A stretch of DNA of 64,000 nt from Hymenobacter negativus (GCF_017571495.1 NZ_JAGETZ010000007.1:62001-126000); one strand, 5' to 3'. Shown: positions 53,736-62,577, numbered from the stretch's first letter. The notes: a model not told the origin generated them from the sequence alone. Numbers and translations: made by a program.

Positions 53736-53895
53736 GGGTGGGAAGTGAACGAAAGACAGTGAAAGAAGGTATTGGCACCCCAAAGCCCGCCGCAAAAGGC
53801 CACGGCTGGCTTTGGAATATAGAAATATACAACATTGAGGTAGGGCTTCGCAACTGACCAAGGCCAATAGCACCCCATAGGATGCCCGAATACGC

Positions 53896-53922
53896 AAAAA
53901 GAGCAGCCATGGCTACTCTTTC
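53896..53922 (-). terminator. terminator of the ferritin-like array
   Basis: AAAGAGTAGCC and GGCTGCTCTTT form a stem with TTTTTG after it on the minus strand, 33 bp downstream of the last ferritin-like gene. Confidence 0.8.
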
Positions 53923-53954
53923 GCTAAAAAAAGCCAGAATGTTGCACTACTCGG

Positions 53955-54812
53955 CTAGACGAACAAATCCATAGCCGCTTGCGCCGTAGCAGTATTGGCC
54001 GCCTCATCAAAAGACTCGGCCAGCGCTGGGTCGTGAATGGCAGCGCCTTTGCTAATGGTGAGGAAGGTGCTGAAGGGAATGGAAACGCCTGCCGACTGAT
54101 ATTGGATGGTGGTTTCTTCGCCACCGGTAGCGGCAGTAGTCAGCACCTGCGCGGCCGCCGGACGAGTAATGACAGCATCTTCTTCACTGGGCCAGTTCTG
54201 CACCACTGCACCCCGGCTCCGGCGCAGGCTGCGCACATGGGACGCATGCTGCGACTCAACGGGCAGTATGCGCAGGACGCTACGGGTCAGCACTGCATCG
54301 TACACCAGATTAAATGCGTGCGCGGTGTAGAGCCGCACGCCCAGGTCTTCGATTTGCTGCGCCAGGGCCAGAAAATCATCGAAGCTGGTGAACACGTTCG
54401 GGAACAGGACCGGGTTGGAAGACTGCCCGTGACGGCCACTGAAATCAAACGTGGGTACGGTGGGCACAATGGCTCCGGCATTTTGCAAGGCCTGCTGCAA
54501 TAGCGCGGCATGCTGCGTCTGGTGGGCCAGCATGCGCTCAAAATCCGGGCGTTGAGCTGTCGTAATCAAGCCGGCTGCGGCCAAGGCCTGCGTATAGAGT
54601 GCTACCTGCAGCCGCTCCAACTGCAGCAGTTGGAGCGCGGCATCAAACGAGCTGTCGAGGGTGCCGGCGGTGGTAGCCTGCGCGGTGCCCAGGCCCAGCG
54701 GAAGGGCTGCCGCGGCTGCACGTCCCAGCTTGGTCAGCAAAGCCCGGCGGGGAGTAGGCTCGGGAGCCGTCGGGGTGGCCGCTAAATGGTCGAGAACGGA
54801 AATCAGCTTCAT
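53955..54812 (-). CDS. ferritin-like exported protein, pair 3 partner (B-type, partly degenerate)
   Basis: 285 aa. A Tat-type N-terminus is suggested by TPRRALLTKLGRAAAAALPL, with an A-x-A site near QATTAG. The Ferritin_2-like four-helix part follows. Ligand positions compared with pairs 1 and 2: first helix keeps one Glu (QLLQLERLQVALY) but the second is Gln; the H-E-x-x-H block reads HQTQH, replacing Glu by Gln; the late LPVESQH keeps Glu and His. So two of the diiron ligands are lost. The ATG overlaps the end of the 54809 gene (ATGA), indicating tight coupling. Confidence 0.8.
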   Translation of the reverse strand: MKLISVLDHLAATPTAPEPTPRRALLTKLGRAAAAALPLGLGTAQATTAGTLDSSFDAALQLLQLERLQVALYTQALAAAGLITTAQRPDFERMLAHQTQHAALLQQALQNAGAIVPTVPTFDFSGRHGQSSNPVLFPNVFTSFDDFLALAQQIEDLGVRLYTAHAFNLVYDAVLTRSVLRILPVESQHASHVRSLRRSRGAVVQNWPSEEDAVITRPAAAQVLTTAATGGEETTIQYQSAGVSIPFSTFLTISKGAAIHDPALAESFDEAANTATAQAAMDLFV

Positions 54813-55531
54813 ACGGGAACGGCCAGGTTGGCCACGGAAATAACGTAGGGGGCGAAGTAGGGCGCCAGGGCAGTATTGACCTCCATCGGGGTTTTGGTGA
54901 TGAGCAGCCCGGTGCTATCCACCACGTTGCTGCTGGCAAAGGAGCCGGGTGTGAGCAAATCACGAATGGCAGCGGCCTGGCGCGACACGACCGACCCGGC
55001 TTTCAGCATCATCAACCGCTGCGATGTACCGCTAGCAGTGAACAGCGTCAGCAACACAGGGAAAGCAGCGGCGGCCAAATCGGCTATCTGCTGGGCGGCA
55101 GCCAGCACCCCAGCCCGGCTGGTGAGCGTGAAGGAGGTGAGGTTGAAGACGAAATCAGTGGGAAAGAGCACCGCCGTGCCAGCGGGGTCGATAAAGTAGC
55201 GGAATAGCTCGCGGTGCACGATGGCGTGGTCGCGCAGGTCGGCAAATACGGAGCGGTCGGTCGCGGTAAAGTCGGAAGGCGGTACATCCACTGCTTTCTG
55301 ATAAAGCGTGGTTTGGGCCAGGCTAAGCAGGTAAGCGTAATAGAGCAGCCCGGAATCGCCGCTGGGCAGGGTAAGTAGGTTGGGGTCGGACGTAACGGGC
55401 TCGGGAGTCGAGTCGCTACAGCCCGCTGCAATCAGAGCCACCGAAGCAGCCGAGGCGGCCGAAACCCGTAAAAAAACGCGCCGCCCCAGCGACTGTTCCC
55501 GCCAGGCGGGGAAAAAAGTGTAGTCAGACAT
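54809..55531 (-). CDS. ferritin-like Tat lipoprotein, pair 3 (A-type, ligands lost)
   Basis: 240 aa from the ATG at 55531. Signal region with twin Arg (LGRRVFLRVSAASAASVALI) ending in a lipobox Cys (AAGC). By alignment with the A-type genes at 56654 and 58547 the fold is kept (YAYLLSLAQTTLYQKAV; DHAIVHRELF; VVSRQAAAIRDLLTPGSFA), but the Glu residues are replaced: ALEQLEA by LLSLAQT, HEAIH by HAIVH, and VEARH by VVSRQ. Most or all metal ligands are gone, so it may be a structural partner rather than an iron-binding enzyme. Confidence 0.82.
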   Translation of the reverse strand: MSDYTFFPAWREQSLGRRVFLRVSAASAASVALIAAGCSDSTPEPVTSDPNLLTLPSGDSGLLYYAYLLSLAQTTLYQKAVDVPPSDFTATDRSVFADLRDHAIVHRELFRYFIDPAGTAVLFPTDFVFNLTSFTLTSRAGVLAAAQQIADLAAAAFPVLLTLFTASGTSQRLMMLKAGSVVSRQAAAIRDLLTPGSFASSNVVDSTGLLITKTPMEVNTALAPYFAPYVISVANLAVPV

Positions 55532-55631
55532 CTGGTAAGTATTCAGGCTGACCTGCTCACCCAATGAGCCAGGCTCCAGCCATTACAAAGGTACTCGCTA
55601 CCCTTCCATTGGTTGCAAAGGCCTTGAGAAA

Positions 55632-55665
55632 CAAAGCCGGCCCCGCGCGTGCAGAACCGGCTTTG
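55632..55665 (-). terminator. hairpin between pair 2 and pair 3
   Basis: CAAAGCCGG and CCGGCTTTG pair across a 16-nt loop, in the gap after the 55700 gene and upstream of the pair 3 start; no long T run. Confidence 0.5.
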
Positions 55666-55699
55666 GCTAAAAGAAGTGCCCTGAATGGACGCGGAACGC

Positions 55700-56620
55700 C
55701 TACGCGAGGAGCCGGCCGGCGCGTGAAGCATCCAGTACTTCTGCCGGCTGTAAGGCCTCATCAAAGGCAGCAGCGGCATCATCGGCTGAGTACTTTGGCG
55801 GTGTATCGCCAAAAGCCGTCGTGATAGGCAGCGCCGCCTTTGTCCCGATAGCGCCTTGGTTGATATTACTTTCTGCCATGCTGGGCTTAGTGCGTTCATA
55901 AGCGGGAATGCCGTAGGTAGTACCGCCCAGTGTGACCACCGTAGAGGTAGTCGAGGTGTTGGGTACGCCACCGGTATAGGTAGTGTCGGTGGCTACATCA
56001 TCGGCCGCGTTGGGCCAGGGCAGTTGGTTGCGCATGCTGCGGATGTGGGCTGCGTGCCGCGCCTCGACCGAGTGAATCTGGAGGGCCACGGTAAGCAGGT
56101 CATTAGGAGCCCCTAATAGCTCGGCTGCACGGCCTTTATAGGCGCGCACGCCTGTGTCTTCAAGCAACTGGGCCAGTTTCAGTTGGTCGGCGTAGCTGGC
56201 GGGCAGCAGGCTGGCATTGAAGCGGATACCTGTGGTGGCAGTGCCCGCAACGGGCGTGCCGCTCAGGGCACGAATGGCAGCGGTCAGGGCCGTGACGTGG
56301 GCGTCTTCGTGGGATTTGATAAGGCGAATAGCCGTATCGTCGGCCCCGCTCGGAATCTGGCGGGCGGCAATGAACTGCCGGTAGAAGTCGGCCTCCAGCA
56401 ATTCCAAAGTCAGGGCGTAATTCAGTACATCAATTGGAGTAGATGTGGTGCCGGCATAAGCTTTCTGGAACAGGGCCCCTAGGAACAGTGGCGAAGTAGC
56501 CAGTGCAGCCCGCTTGGCCACGGAGCCGAGGGAATTGAATACGGCGCGGCGCGAATCGAAGCGGCCCAGTACGTCGGAATCCACTTCGGCGAGGTGCTCG
56601 ATGATATTAAACAGGTTCAT
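55700..56620 (-). CDS. ferritin-like exported protein, pair 2 partner (B-type)
   Basis: 306 aa. After 22 residues a twin-Arg signal occurs: FDSRRAVFNSLGSVAKRAAL, ending with an A-Y-A site. The four-helix ferritin-like domain has ligands Glu73 and Glu76 (TLELLEADFYRQF), Glu105 and His108 (SHEDAHVTAL), and a later SVEARHAAHIRSM. Family: Ferritin_2 (desiccation-related/PCC13-62-like). It is 33 bp behind the A-type gene at 56654 and forms pair 2. Function: exported iron or redox role is inferred only. Confidence 0.88.
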   Translation of the reverse strand: MNLFNIIEHLAEVDSDVLGRFDSRRAVFNSLGSVAKRAALATSPLFLGALFQKAYAGTTSTPIDVLNYALTLELLEADFYRQFIAARQIPSGADDTAIRLIKSHEDAHVTALTAAIRALSGTPVAGTATTGIRFNASLLPASYADQLKLAQLLEDTGVRAYKGRAAELLGAPNDLLTVALQIHSVEARHAAHIRSMRNQLPWPNAADDVATDTTYTGGVPNTSTTSTVVTLGGTTYGIPAYERTKPSMAESNINQGAIGTKAALPITTAFGDTPPKYSADDAAAAFDEALQPAEVLDASRAGRLLA

Positions 56621-56653
56621 AACGAATGACGGGGCGAAAGAATAGACAGGAAC

Positions 56654-57388
56654 TTACTGGCCGATGGTGCTCACATCGAGCTGCACCACGGTGGCATCCA
56701 GGTAAGTATTCACGATTTTGATGACATCAGCGGGTGCCATCTGCTTGTCTAAGCCGGTAGTGGCATCTACCTGGTCGATTGCGGCGAAGGAGCCGGACGT
56801 GAGCAGGTCGCGGACGTAGGCCGCATGACGAGCTTCCACCGACACAATCTGCCCGGCAATGCTCACGTAAGCCGGCACTTTGAACAGCTTGCCCGCGCCG
56901 TTGTAGGCGGCTACGCCCAAGTCTTCAAACGTCTTGGCGGCCGTTAACAGCCGGGTGCGGTCCGTGAAAGTGGCGTCGTCGAATTTGAACGTGAGTGTTT
57001 GCAGCAACTGCCCCGGGAAGTCCCGGTTGATGGCTGCCTGCAGGAAGTCGCGGTGAATGGCTTCGTGTGTTGCCACGTTGGTAAGAACGGCCTTCTCAGC
57101 CGTCGATAGCACCGTAGTGGTTGCCGCCACTGCTTTGGCATAAAAGGCCGCTTCCAACTGCTCTAGGGCGTAGGCATAGTTGAGCACGCTGGCATCGCCA
57201 AAGCCCAGGCTCACGTTGATACTGGGGGCGGTGGTTTCCGATTCTTTGGAACAGCCGGCCAGTGCCAGCGCCGTAACACCAGCTGTAGCGCCGGCATACA
57301 TAAAGAAGGAGCGCCGCTTGATGGGAGTGTGCAGCGACTGCGCGGGCCGCGGGCTTTCGGAGTCAGTCGGCCGAAGGGTATCGGGCAT
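56654..57388 (-). CDS. ferritin-like Tat lipoprotein, pair 2 (A-type)
   Basis: 244 aa from the ATG at 57388. Signal region TPIKRRSFFMYAGATAGVTA with twin Arg at 25-26, lipobox Cys46 (LALAGCSK). Diiron-type ligands: Glu76 and Glu79 in YALEQLEAAFYAKA, Glu109 and His112 in THEAIHRDFL, the helix AFEDLGVAAYNGA, and VSVEARHAAYV near residue 195. All positions match the A-type gene at 58547. It is a lipid-anchored periplasmic protein loaded before Tat export, by inference. It heads pair 2. Confidence 0.9.
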   Translation of the reverse strand: MPDTLRPTDSESPRPAQSLHTPIKRRSFFMYAGATAGVTALALAGCSKESETTAPSINVSLGFGDASVLNYAYALEQLEAAFYAKAVAATTTVLSTAEKAVLTNVATHEAIHRDFLQAAINRDFPGQLLQTLTFKFDDATFTDRTRLLTAAKTFEDLGVAAYNGAGKLFKVPAYVSIAGQIVSVEARHAAYVRDLLTSGSFAAIDQVDATTGLDKQMAPADVIKIVNTYLDATVVQLDVSTIGQ

Positions 57389-57566
57389 GAGCGAAGAATA
57401 TTTAATGAGCAAATAGACGAATGGAGGCCAAAGCAGATAGTCTGAGCTAGGTGGCTCCGCCGCCCACAGACCTGCAAAGCCGGATTCCCAAACGGAATTC
57501 CGAAGGAAGATGCCGATACAAAGCTAACCCGTTGCAGGCGTCGGTACGGAAACTGCAAATTATCCA

Positions 57567-57631
57567 GGCCCTATAACGACGCAAAGCCGGTTCCGCGTAC
57601 TGCGGAACCGGCTTTGCGTCGTTATAGGGCC
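57567..57631. terminator. perfect 30-bp inverted repeat, terminator of pair 1
   Basis: Arms 57567-57596 and 57602-57631 are exact inverses with a 5-nt loop (start GGCCCTATAACGACGCAAAG). It ends 18 bp after the stop of the 57649 gene and has no long T run; it is an unusually long hairpin. Confidence 0.8.
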
Positions 57632-57648
57632 GAAAAGGCCATAACCAT

Positions 57649-58515
57649 CTAAGCTCCTACCAGGCCACCTGCGCGCGAGGCATCGAGGACTTCAGCAGCT
57701 TGCAAGTACTCATCAAACGAGGCTGCAGCATCAGCAGCGGTATACGTAGCGCCCAAGCCGGTGGTGATGGGCACGTTCGACTGGGTCGTATTGCTCTCAA
57801 CCGGGCTGGCGGCGGTGTACGCCGGAATGCCGTAGCCGAAAGGCGAAGTAGTCGAAGTCGGGCCCGTTACCCCGCTGGTGTATACCGGGTGAGCAGCCAG
57901 GTCATCGCCCGGATTAACCCAAGGCTTTTGACCGCGCATGTAGCGGATTTTCGAGGCGTGGCGGGCTTCCACGGAGTGGATTTGCAAGGCTACAGTCAGG
58001 AGGTCGGTACCGAGCAGTTCGCCGGCGCGGCCTTTGTAAGCGCGGACGCCGGTGTCTTCCAGCAACTGGGCAATGCCGAGCTGGGCCGCAAAAGTGGTGA
58101 GGCCGGCGAAAACGGCTGATTTAAACGGCGCGCTGGCCACTGGCGTACCACCCAGACCCGTGATGGCCGTACGCAGCAGCGCAACGTGTGCGTCTTCGTG
58201 GCCTTTGATTTGGTCGATAGCGGCTTTGTCGGCGGCCGAAGCACCTGCATATTGCGATGAAGCCTTCACTTTAGCATAAAAGTCCTGCTCGAACAGCTCT
58301 AGGGTCAGCGCGTACTGCAATACCTCCACTGGGGTAGAGGTAGTGCCAGCATAGGCTTTTTGGAACAAAGCACCCAGAAACAAAGGCGTAGCAGCCAAAG
58401 CAGAGCGTTTGGCGATGTTGCCCAACGAACCAAAAACGGCACGGCGCGAGTCGAAGCGGCCCAGAACGTCGGCGTCTACTTTAGAAAGGTCGTCGATTAT
58501 TTTGAAAAAATCCAT
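57649..58515 (-). CDS. ferritin-like exported protein, pair 1 partner (B-type)
   Basis: 288 aa. N-terminal segment DFFKIIDDLSKVDADVLGRF, then a twin-Arg signal DSRRAVFGSLGNIAKRSALA and an A-Y-A site. Ligands: Glu73 and Glu76 in TLELFEQDFYAKV, Glu107 and His110 in GHEDAHVALL, and SVEARHASKIRYM later, plus QLLEDTGVRAYKG. Very close to the pair 2 B-type protein. It is 31 bp behind the A-type gene at 58547. Confidence 0.9.
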   Translation of the reverse strand: MDFFKIIDDLSKVDADVLGRFDSRRAVFGSLGNIAKRSALAATPLFLGALFQKAYAGTTSTPVEVLQYALTLELFEQDFYAKVKASSQYAGASAADKAAIDQIKGHEDAHVALLRTAITGLGGTPVASAPFKSAVFAGLTTFAAQLGIAQLLEDTGVRAYKGRAGELLGTDLLTVALQIHSVEARHASKIRYMRGQKPWVNPGDDLAAHPVYTSGVTGPTSTTSPFGYGIPAYTAASPVESNTTQSNVPITTGLGATYTAADAAASFDEYLQAAEVLDASRAGGLVGA

Positions 58516-58546
58516 GACAAAGGTTGATTACAAGTGAAGGAAGGGA

Positions 58547-59293
58547 TTATTTGCCAACAGTGCTAGCATCAAGCTTCTCTGTGACAAACGACTGAGCGAT
58601 GGCAATTACATCCATCGGCGACATAGCCTTATCGAGACCACTGGCATCTACCTGGTCAGAAGAAGAGAAGGTGTTCGGAGTAATCAGTTCGCGAACATAT
58701 GCGGCATGCCGGGCTTCAACCGATACGATTTGGCCGGCAATAACCAAGTAGGCAGCTGTTTTAATCAGCTTGCCCGCACCGTTGTAAGCCGCCACACCAA
58801 GGTCCTCAAAAGCTTTGGCCGCATCCAGAATACCGAGTTTGGTATCCGTACCCGACTTCAGGCGCTTCGTGAAATCGATGTTCGAAAAATTGGGGGTCAG
58901 GTTCTGCAGAATCTTACCGGGAGCGTCGCGGTTGATAGCTGCCTTGAAGAAGTCGCGGTGAATGGCTTCGTGCGCAGCAACTTCAGAAAAATAAGCCGTT
59001 TCGGCCGCCGACAGACCCGTGTTGGTCGATGCCTTCACTTGCGCATAGAACGCAGCTTCCAGCTGTTCCAGAGCGTATGCGTAGTTAAGGACCCCAACAT
59101 CGCCGGAGCCTAAGCTGATGCCATTGTTAACAGGCGTGGAATCGCTGTCTTTCGAGCAGCCCGCCAGCACCAGAGCCGTAGCTCCAGCCGTGGCACCGGC
59201 GTACATGAAGAAAGAACGGCGCTTGATGGGCGTGTACAGCGGCTGGGCGAACGAAGCTTCGTCGGCGCTGCGGGGCTGAAGATTATCAGACAT
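58547..59293 (-). CDS. ferritin-like Tat lipoprotein, pair 1 (A-type)
   Basis: 248 aa. Twin-Arg signal TPIKRRSFFMYAGATAGATA followed by lipobox Cys46 (LVLAGCSKDS). Ligands Glu76 and Glu79 (YALEQLEAAFYAQV), Glu109 and His112 (AHEAIHRDFF), AFEDLGVAAYNGA, and VSVEARHAAYVREL. It is the first gene of the whole array. The upstream region (59294-59565) is shared with the divergent batD gene; no clear TAnnTTTG box is seen for it (TGCCTTTG at 59332-59339 is the best match). Confidence 0.9.
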   Translation of the reverse strand: MSDNLQPRSADEASFAQPLYTPIKRRSFFMYAGATAGATALVLAGCSKDSDSTPVNNGISLGSGDVGVLNYAYALEQLEAAFYAQVKASTNTGLSAAETAYFSEVAAHEAIHRDFFKAAINRDAPGKILQNLTPNFSNIDFTKRLKSGTDTKLGILDAAKAFEDLGVAAYNGAGKLIKTAAYLVIAGQIVSVEARHAAYVRELITPNTFSSSDQVDASGLDKAMSPMDVIAIAQSFVTEKLDASTVGK

Positions 59294-59533
59294 GAGCGAG
59301 AAATGGTTTGGTGAGAGATTACTAGGAAGGCAAAGGCAATAGGAGACCAGCCGGAGCCGGAGGTCCGCTTTTTTATAAGAAAACCCAGCTTGATTGGGTG
59401 ATTTATGGGCAGATACGGCTACAGTGGCGCTAAAGGATTTAATAGGCGCTCATTTTTTTGTTTATCAACTGTCTTTCAACCGTAGCCGCCGGAGGCTAAG
59501 GCTTGTTGGAAAGCCGATTCCAGCGTTTAACGC

Positions 59534-59541
59534 TACTTTTA
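59534..59541 (+). promoter_or_regulatory. -7-like box TACTTTTA of batD
   Basis: TACTTTTA (7/8) lies 24 nt before the ATG at 59566. Confidence 0.5.
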
Positions 59542-59565
59542 AGGTCTGCTATTAAGCCAGTGACT

Positions 59566-61059
59566 ATGGGACGACTTTTTGGGGTGTTGGCGTTGCTGTG
59601 GGGGCTGGGTCAGCCCGGCACGCCCCCCGCCGTCCCGGCCGCGCCTACCCAGACGGCCGCAGCCGATGTGGCCCTGCTGCCTGGCCCGGCCACACTGCCC
59701 GTTACAGGAATATATACAGTGTCTTTCCGCCTGCGCGGAGGCCAGTTAGGCAAATACTCCGATTTTCCGGAGCTGGAAGGCTTTAAGAAAAGCGGCAAAA
59801 CCAGTACCACCACCACACGAATCGTGCAGGGCCGCCGCTTCAGCGACCTCACCATTACGCAGCGCTACATGCCGTATGGAGAGGGTGAAATCGTTATCAA
59901 GCCGTTTCAGATGACTGTGAACGGTGTGGTACTGCGCAGCACGGAAGCCACCGTACGGGTGCAGGCGGCATTGCCCAATCCTACAGCCATGACTAAGCCA
60001 GTGCCTGGCAATACCCAGCTGCAAGCCGTGGGCGACTTGGATAAGATGTTTGGCAAACCCAAGCCGGTGCTGTACCAGGACGTGCCCGACCACGCCTTTC
60101 TGGCCGTGATGGCCGACCGGCCCCGCGTGTTTGCGGGGGAGGGCGTGCGGGTGGGCCTCTATTTTTACCTCAAGCCCGAAGACCAGGCGCTGCTGGCTTT
60201 TCACGATTTTAATAACCAGCTGCCGCCGCTGTTACACGAGTTGCACCAGCCCACCGCGTGGCAGGAACCCGGCCCCGAACCCAGCGTGACGCCCGATACC
60301 GTGCGCCACCTGGGCCAGCGCTACCTGCGTTTCCGACTGGCCGAAAACCTCTATTATCCGCTCACGTCTCAGCCCCTGCGCTTCCCGCCCTTGGCCCTGA
60401 CAATGGTGAAGTACAAGGTGCTGAAAAAGCCGGAGCCCGGCCAGGACAACCGCTTGGCAGGATACAAAACCTATTATTCGCCCGGCGTGAGCGTGCAGGT
60501 GCGGGCACTGCCGCAGGCGGCCCGGGGCGGAGCCGTAGCCGTGGGTAGTTACAAGGTGCTGGAGGCCGTCAGCCGCACGAAATTTCGGGTGGGCGAGTCA
60601 TTCACGTACACCTTTGGCCTGGAAGGAAAGGGGAATTTATCGGCCCTACTAGCCCCGGCACTTGCGCCGAGGCCGGGCGTGGATGTGTATGGGCCGGAGG
60701 TGCGCGAACAGCCCGCACCGGGTGGGGGGCGTAAGCTTTTTCGTTATCGACTGGTGGCCCGCCGCCCCGGCGTGCTGCCCCTCGATAGCCTGCTGCAAGT
60801 GGTGATTTTCAACCCCGCTACCACCCGCTACGATACCCTGCGACCCGATTTGCGACCCGAAATACGTGGCGTCGCCACCCCAGCCCCATTGTCTAAACCC
60901 GAGGATGACCCCTTCTACGGTCCGGCTCTGGCCGGTGCCGATACCACGATGCAGTCCTTGGATGTGTACCGCGACGTGCGCCGCTATGCCGATTGGCTGC
61001 TGCTGGGGCTGGTAGCCGTGGCGGGCTTCGGCTGGTGGCGGGCAGGGCGGCAGGCGTAG
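59566..61059 (+). CDS. BatD-like oxygen-tolerance protein
   Basis: 497 aa from the ATG at 59566. Signal peptide MGRLFGVLALLWGLGQPGTP, then a long periplasmic part with immunoglobulin-like strands (YTVSFRLRGGQLGKYSDFPE, RFSDLTITQRYMPYGEGEIV, ASAVRPRVFAGEGVRVGLYF-like), and one membrane helix near the C-terminus (ADWLLLGLVAVAGFGWWRAG). This is the BatD layout of the MoxR-Bat systems; the usual BatA/B partners are absent here and moxR lies 45 kb away in the window. Confidence 0.8.
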   Translation: MGRLFGVLALLWGLGQPGTPPAVPAAPTQTAAADVALLPGPATLPVTGIYTVSFRLRGGQLGKYSDFPELEGFKKSGKTSTTTTRIVQGRRFSDLTITQRYMPYGEGEIVIKPFQMTVNGVVLRSTEATVRVQAALPNPTAMTKPVPGNTQLQAVGDLDKMFGKPKPVLYQDVPDHAFLAVMADRPRVFAGEGVRVGLYFYLKPEDQALLAFHDFNNQLPPLLHELHQPTAWQEPGPEPSVTPDTVRHLGQRYLRFRLAENLYYPLTSQPLRFPPLALTMVKYKVLKKPEPGQDNRLAGYKTYYSPGVSVQVRALPQAARGGAVAVGSYKVLEAVSRTKFRVGESFTYTFGLEGKGNLSALLAPALAPRPGVDVYGPEVREQPAPGGGRKLFRYRLVARRPGVLPLDSLLQVVIFNPATTRYDTLRPDLRPEIRGVATPAPLSKPEDDPFYGPALAGADTTMQSLDVYRDVRRYADWLLLGLVAVAGFGWWRAGRQA

Positions 61060-61143
61060 TTTTGGGGCGGAGTTATCTGTCATCCTGGACAGTTCTGCTT
61101 TAGGACGACAAAAACACCTAACACTAAGCACTAAGTACCAAGA

Positions 61144-62223
61144 ATGTCTAACACCTTCGGCTCCCTCTTTCGCATCACCACATTTGGCGAGTCGCACGGA
61201 GCGGGCATCGGCGTGATTATCGACGGTTGCCCGGCAGGCGTAGCAGTAGAGGCGGCGCATATTCAGGCGGCGCTGGACCGGCGCCGGCCCGGCCAGTCTG
61301 ACCTCACCACACCGCGCAAAGAGGCTGATACCGTGCACATCCAGTCGGGCCTGTTTGAGGGTGTGACGACGGGCACGCCCATCAGCCTGTTCATCCCCAA
61401 CGCCGACCAGCGCTCCGACGACTACTCGCACATTGCCCACGCCTACCGCGCCAGCCACGCCGACTACACCTACGACGTGAAATATGGCCGCCGCGACTAC
61501 CGTGGCGGTGGCCGCAGCTCGGCCCGCGAAACAGCGGCCCGCGTGGCAGCTGGCGCTGTGGCAGCCCGGCTGCTGGCGCACTTTGGCATCGATACCGTGG
61601 CCTACGTCTCGGCAGTGGGTGAGGTGGAAGTGCCGCTGGAATACACCGAGCTGGATTTGAGCCTTATCGACAGCAATCTGGTGCGCTGCCCGCACCCTGA
61701 AACGGCCGCTCTGATGGAAGCCCGCATCCGGGCCGCGCAGGCCGCGCACGATACCGTGGGCGGCGTGATTACGGGTGTGGCCCGGCACGTTCCCGCTGGC
61801 CTGGGCGAACCAGTTTTCGACAAGCTGCCTGCTGTGCTAGGCCACGCCCTGCTCAGTATTAATGCGGTGAAAGGGTTCGAGTTTGGCTCCGGCTTTGAAG
61901 GGACTAAGTTGCCCGGCTCGGTGCATAATGATGCGTTTTATACCGACGAAACCGGGGCCGTGCGCACCCGCACCAACCACAGCGGCGGCAGCCAGGGCGG
62001 CATTAGCAACGGGCAGGATATTTATTTTCGCGTTGCCTTCAAGCCTGTGGCCACGTTGCTCCAGCCCCAGCAAACCATCAATGACCAGGGCGAGGCCATC
62101 ACGCTGGTGGGCCGGGGGCGCCACGACCCCTGCGTGCTGCCTCGTGCCGTGCCCATTGTGGAAGCCATGACCCAGCTCGTGCTGGCCGATTTGCTGCTGC
62201 GCGCCCGAGCGAATCAACTGTAA
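61144..62223 (+). CDS. aroC: chorismate synthase
   Basis: 359 aa. It converts 5-enolpyruvylshikimate-3-phosphate to chorismate with reduced FMN, the last step of the shikimate pathway. Family motifs: [34 protein letters not shown], the [20 protein letters not shown] active-site stretch, and [18 protein letters not shown]. Full length and intact; the gene stands alone, 84 bp after batD. Confidence 0.97.
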   Translation: MSNTFGSLFRITTFGESHGAGIGVIIDGCPAGVAVEAAHIQAALDRRRPGQSDLTTPRKEADTVHIQSGLFEGVTTGTPISLFIPNADQRSDDYSHIAHAYRASHADYTYDVKYGRRDYRGGGRSSARETAARVAAGAVAARLLAHFGIDTVAYVSAVGEVEVPLEYTELDLSLIDSNLVRCPHPETAALMEARIRAAQAAHDTVGGVITGVARHVPAGLGEPVFDKLPAVLGHALLSINAVKGFEFGSGFEGTKLPGSVHNDAFYTDETGAVRTRTNHSGGSQGGISNGQDIYFRVAFKPVATLLQPQQTINDQGEAITLVGRGRHDPCVLPRAVPIVEAMTQLVLADLLLRARANQL

Positions 62224-62281
62224 TACTGGCATGGGCTTGCCGATTTGAAGGAATTGCCAAAGCCGGGACAACCCTAATTCT

Positions 62282-62529
62282 ATGCCGGCTTGTGTACGCA
62301 CAGCAGGTAAACCATTTGAACACAACAAGCGCCATTTTTACCAAGCAGCAGTAGCCTGGGCCACCGGGCAATACGTGGGTACACACATTTACAACTTGCG
62401 AAAACCGAGTTCCTCGTATCAGATGCAAACGACGTAGGAGGGCGCCTAGATGCACTCAATCGGCTTGCCGCTTTGCAAGGTCGGCTAGCAATAGCTGACG
62501 AATCCCAGCACAAGCTCCAAGCAAAATGA
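62282..62529 (+). pseudogene. split 82-aa hypothetical gene (one-base deletion)
   Basis: Two frames join at AAAA 62401-62404. The first half starts at the ATG at 62282 and reads PFEHNKRHFYQAAVAWATGQ YVGTHIYNLRK before going out of frame; the second continues as TEFLVSDANDVGGRLDALNR LAALQGRLAIADESQHKLQ and stops at 62527-62529. Adding one A restores a single 82-aa chain. It occupies most of the otherwise empty 400 bp between aroC and the NFU gene. No family recognised. It may be a mutation or a sequencing error. Confidence 0.5.
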
Positions 62530-62535
62530 TGTAGG

Positions 62536-62577
62536 TACATTTGCAACCTCTGAACGCCCATTGTGGTTGTACCTTTG
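62536..62577 (+). promoter_or_regulatory. two tandem -7 boxes upstream of the NFU gene
   Basis: TACATTTG (62536-62543) and TACCTTTG (62570-62577) both match TAnnTTTG and are 34 bp apart, suggesting two start sites for the NFU gene at 62627. Confidence 0.6.

Noticed and set aside
60649-61788. 379-codon minus frame across batD and aroC
   Set aside because: It overlaps two genes with strong family matches; its low-complexity Ala/Gly/His/Val content is typical of an antisense shadow.
62236-62281. Another riboswitch or small RNA before the NFU gene
   Set aside because: No conserved element is visible; most of the gap is explained by the split 82-aa gene.
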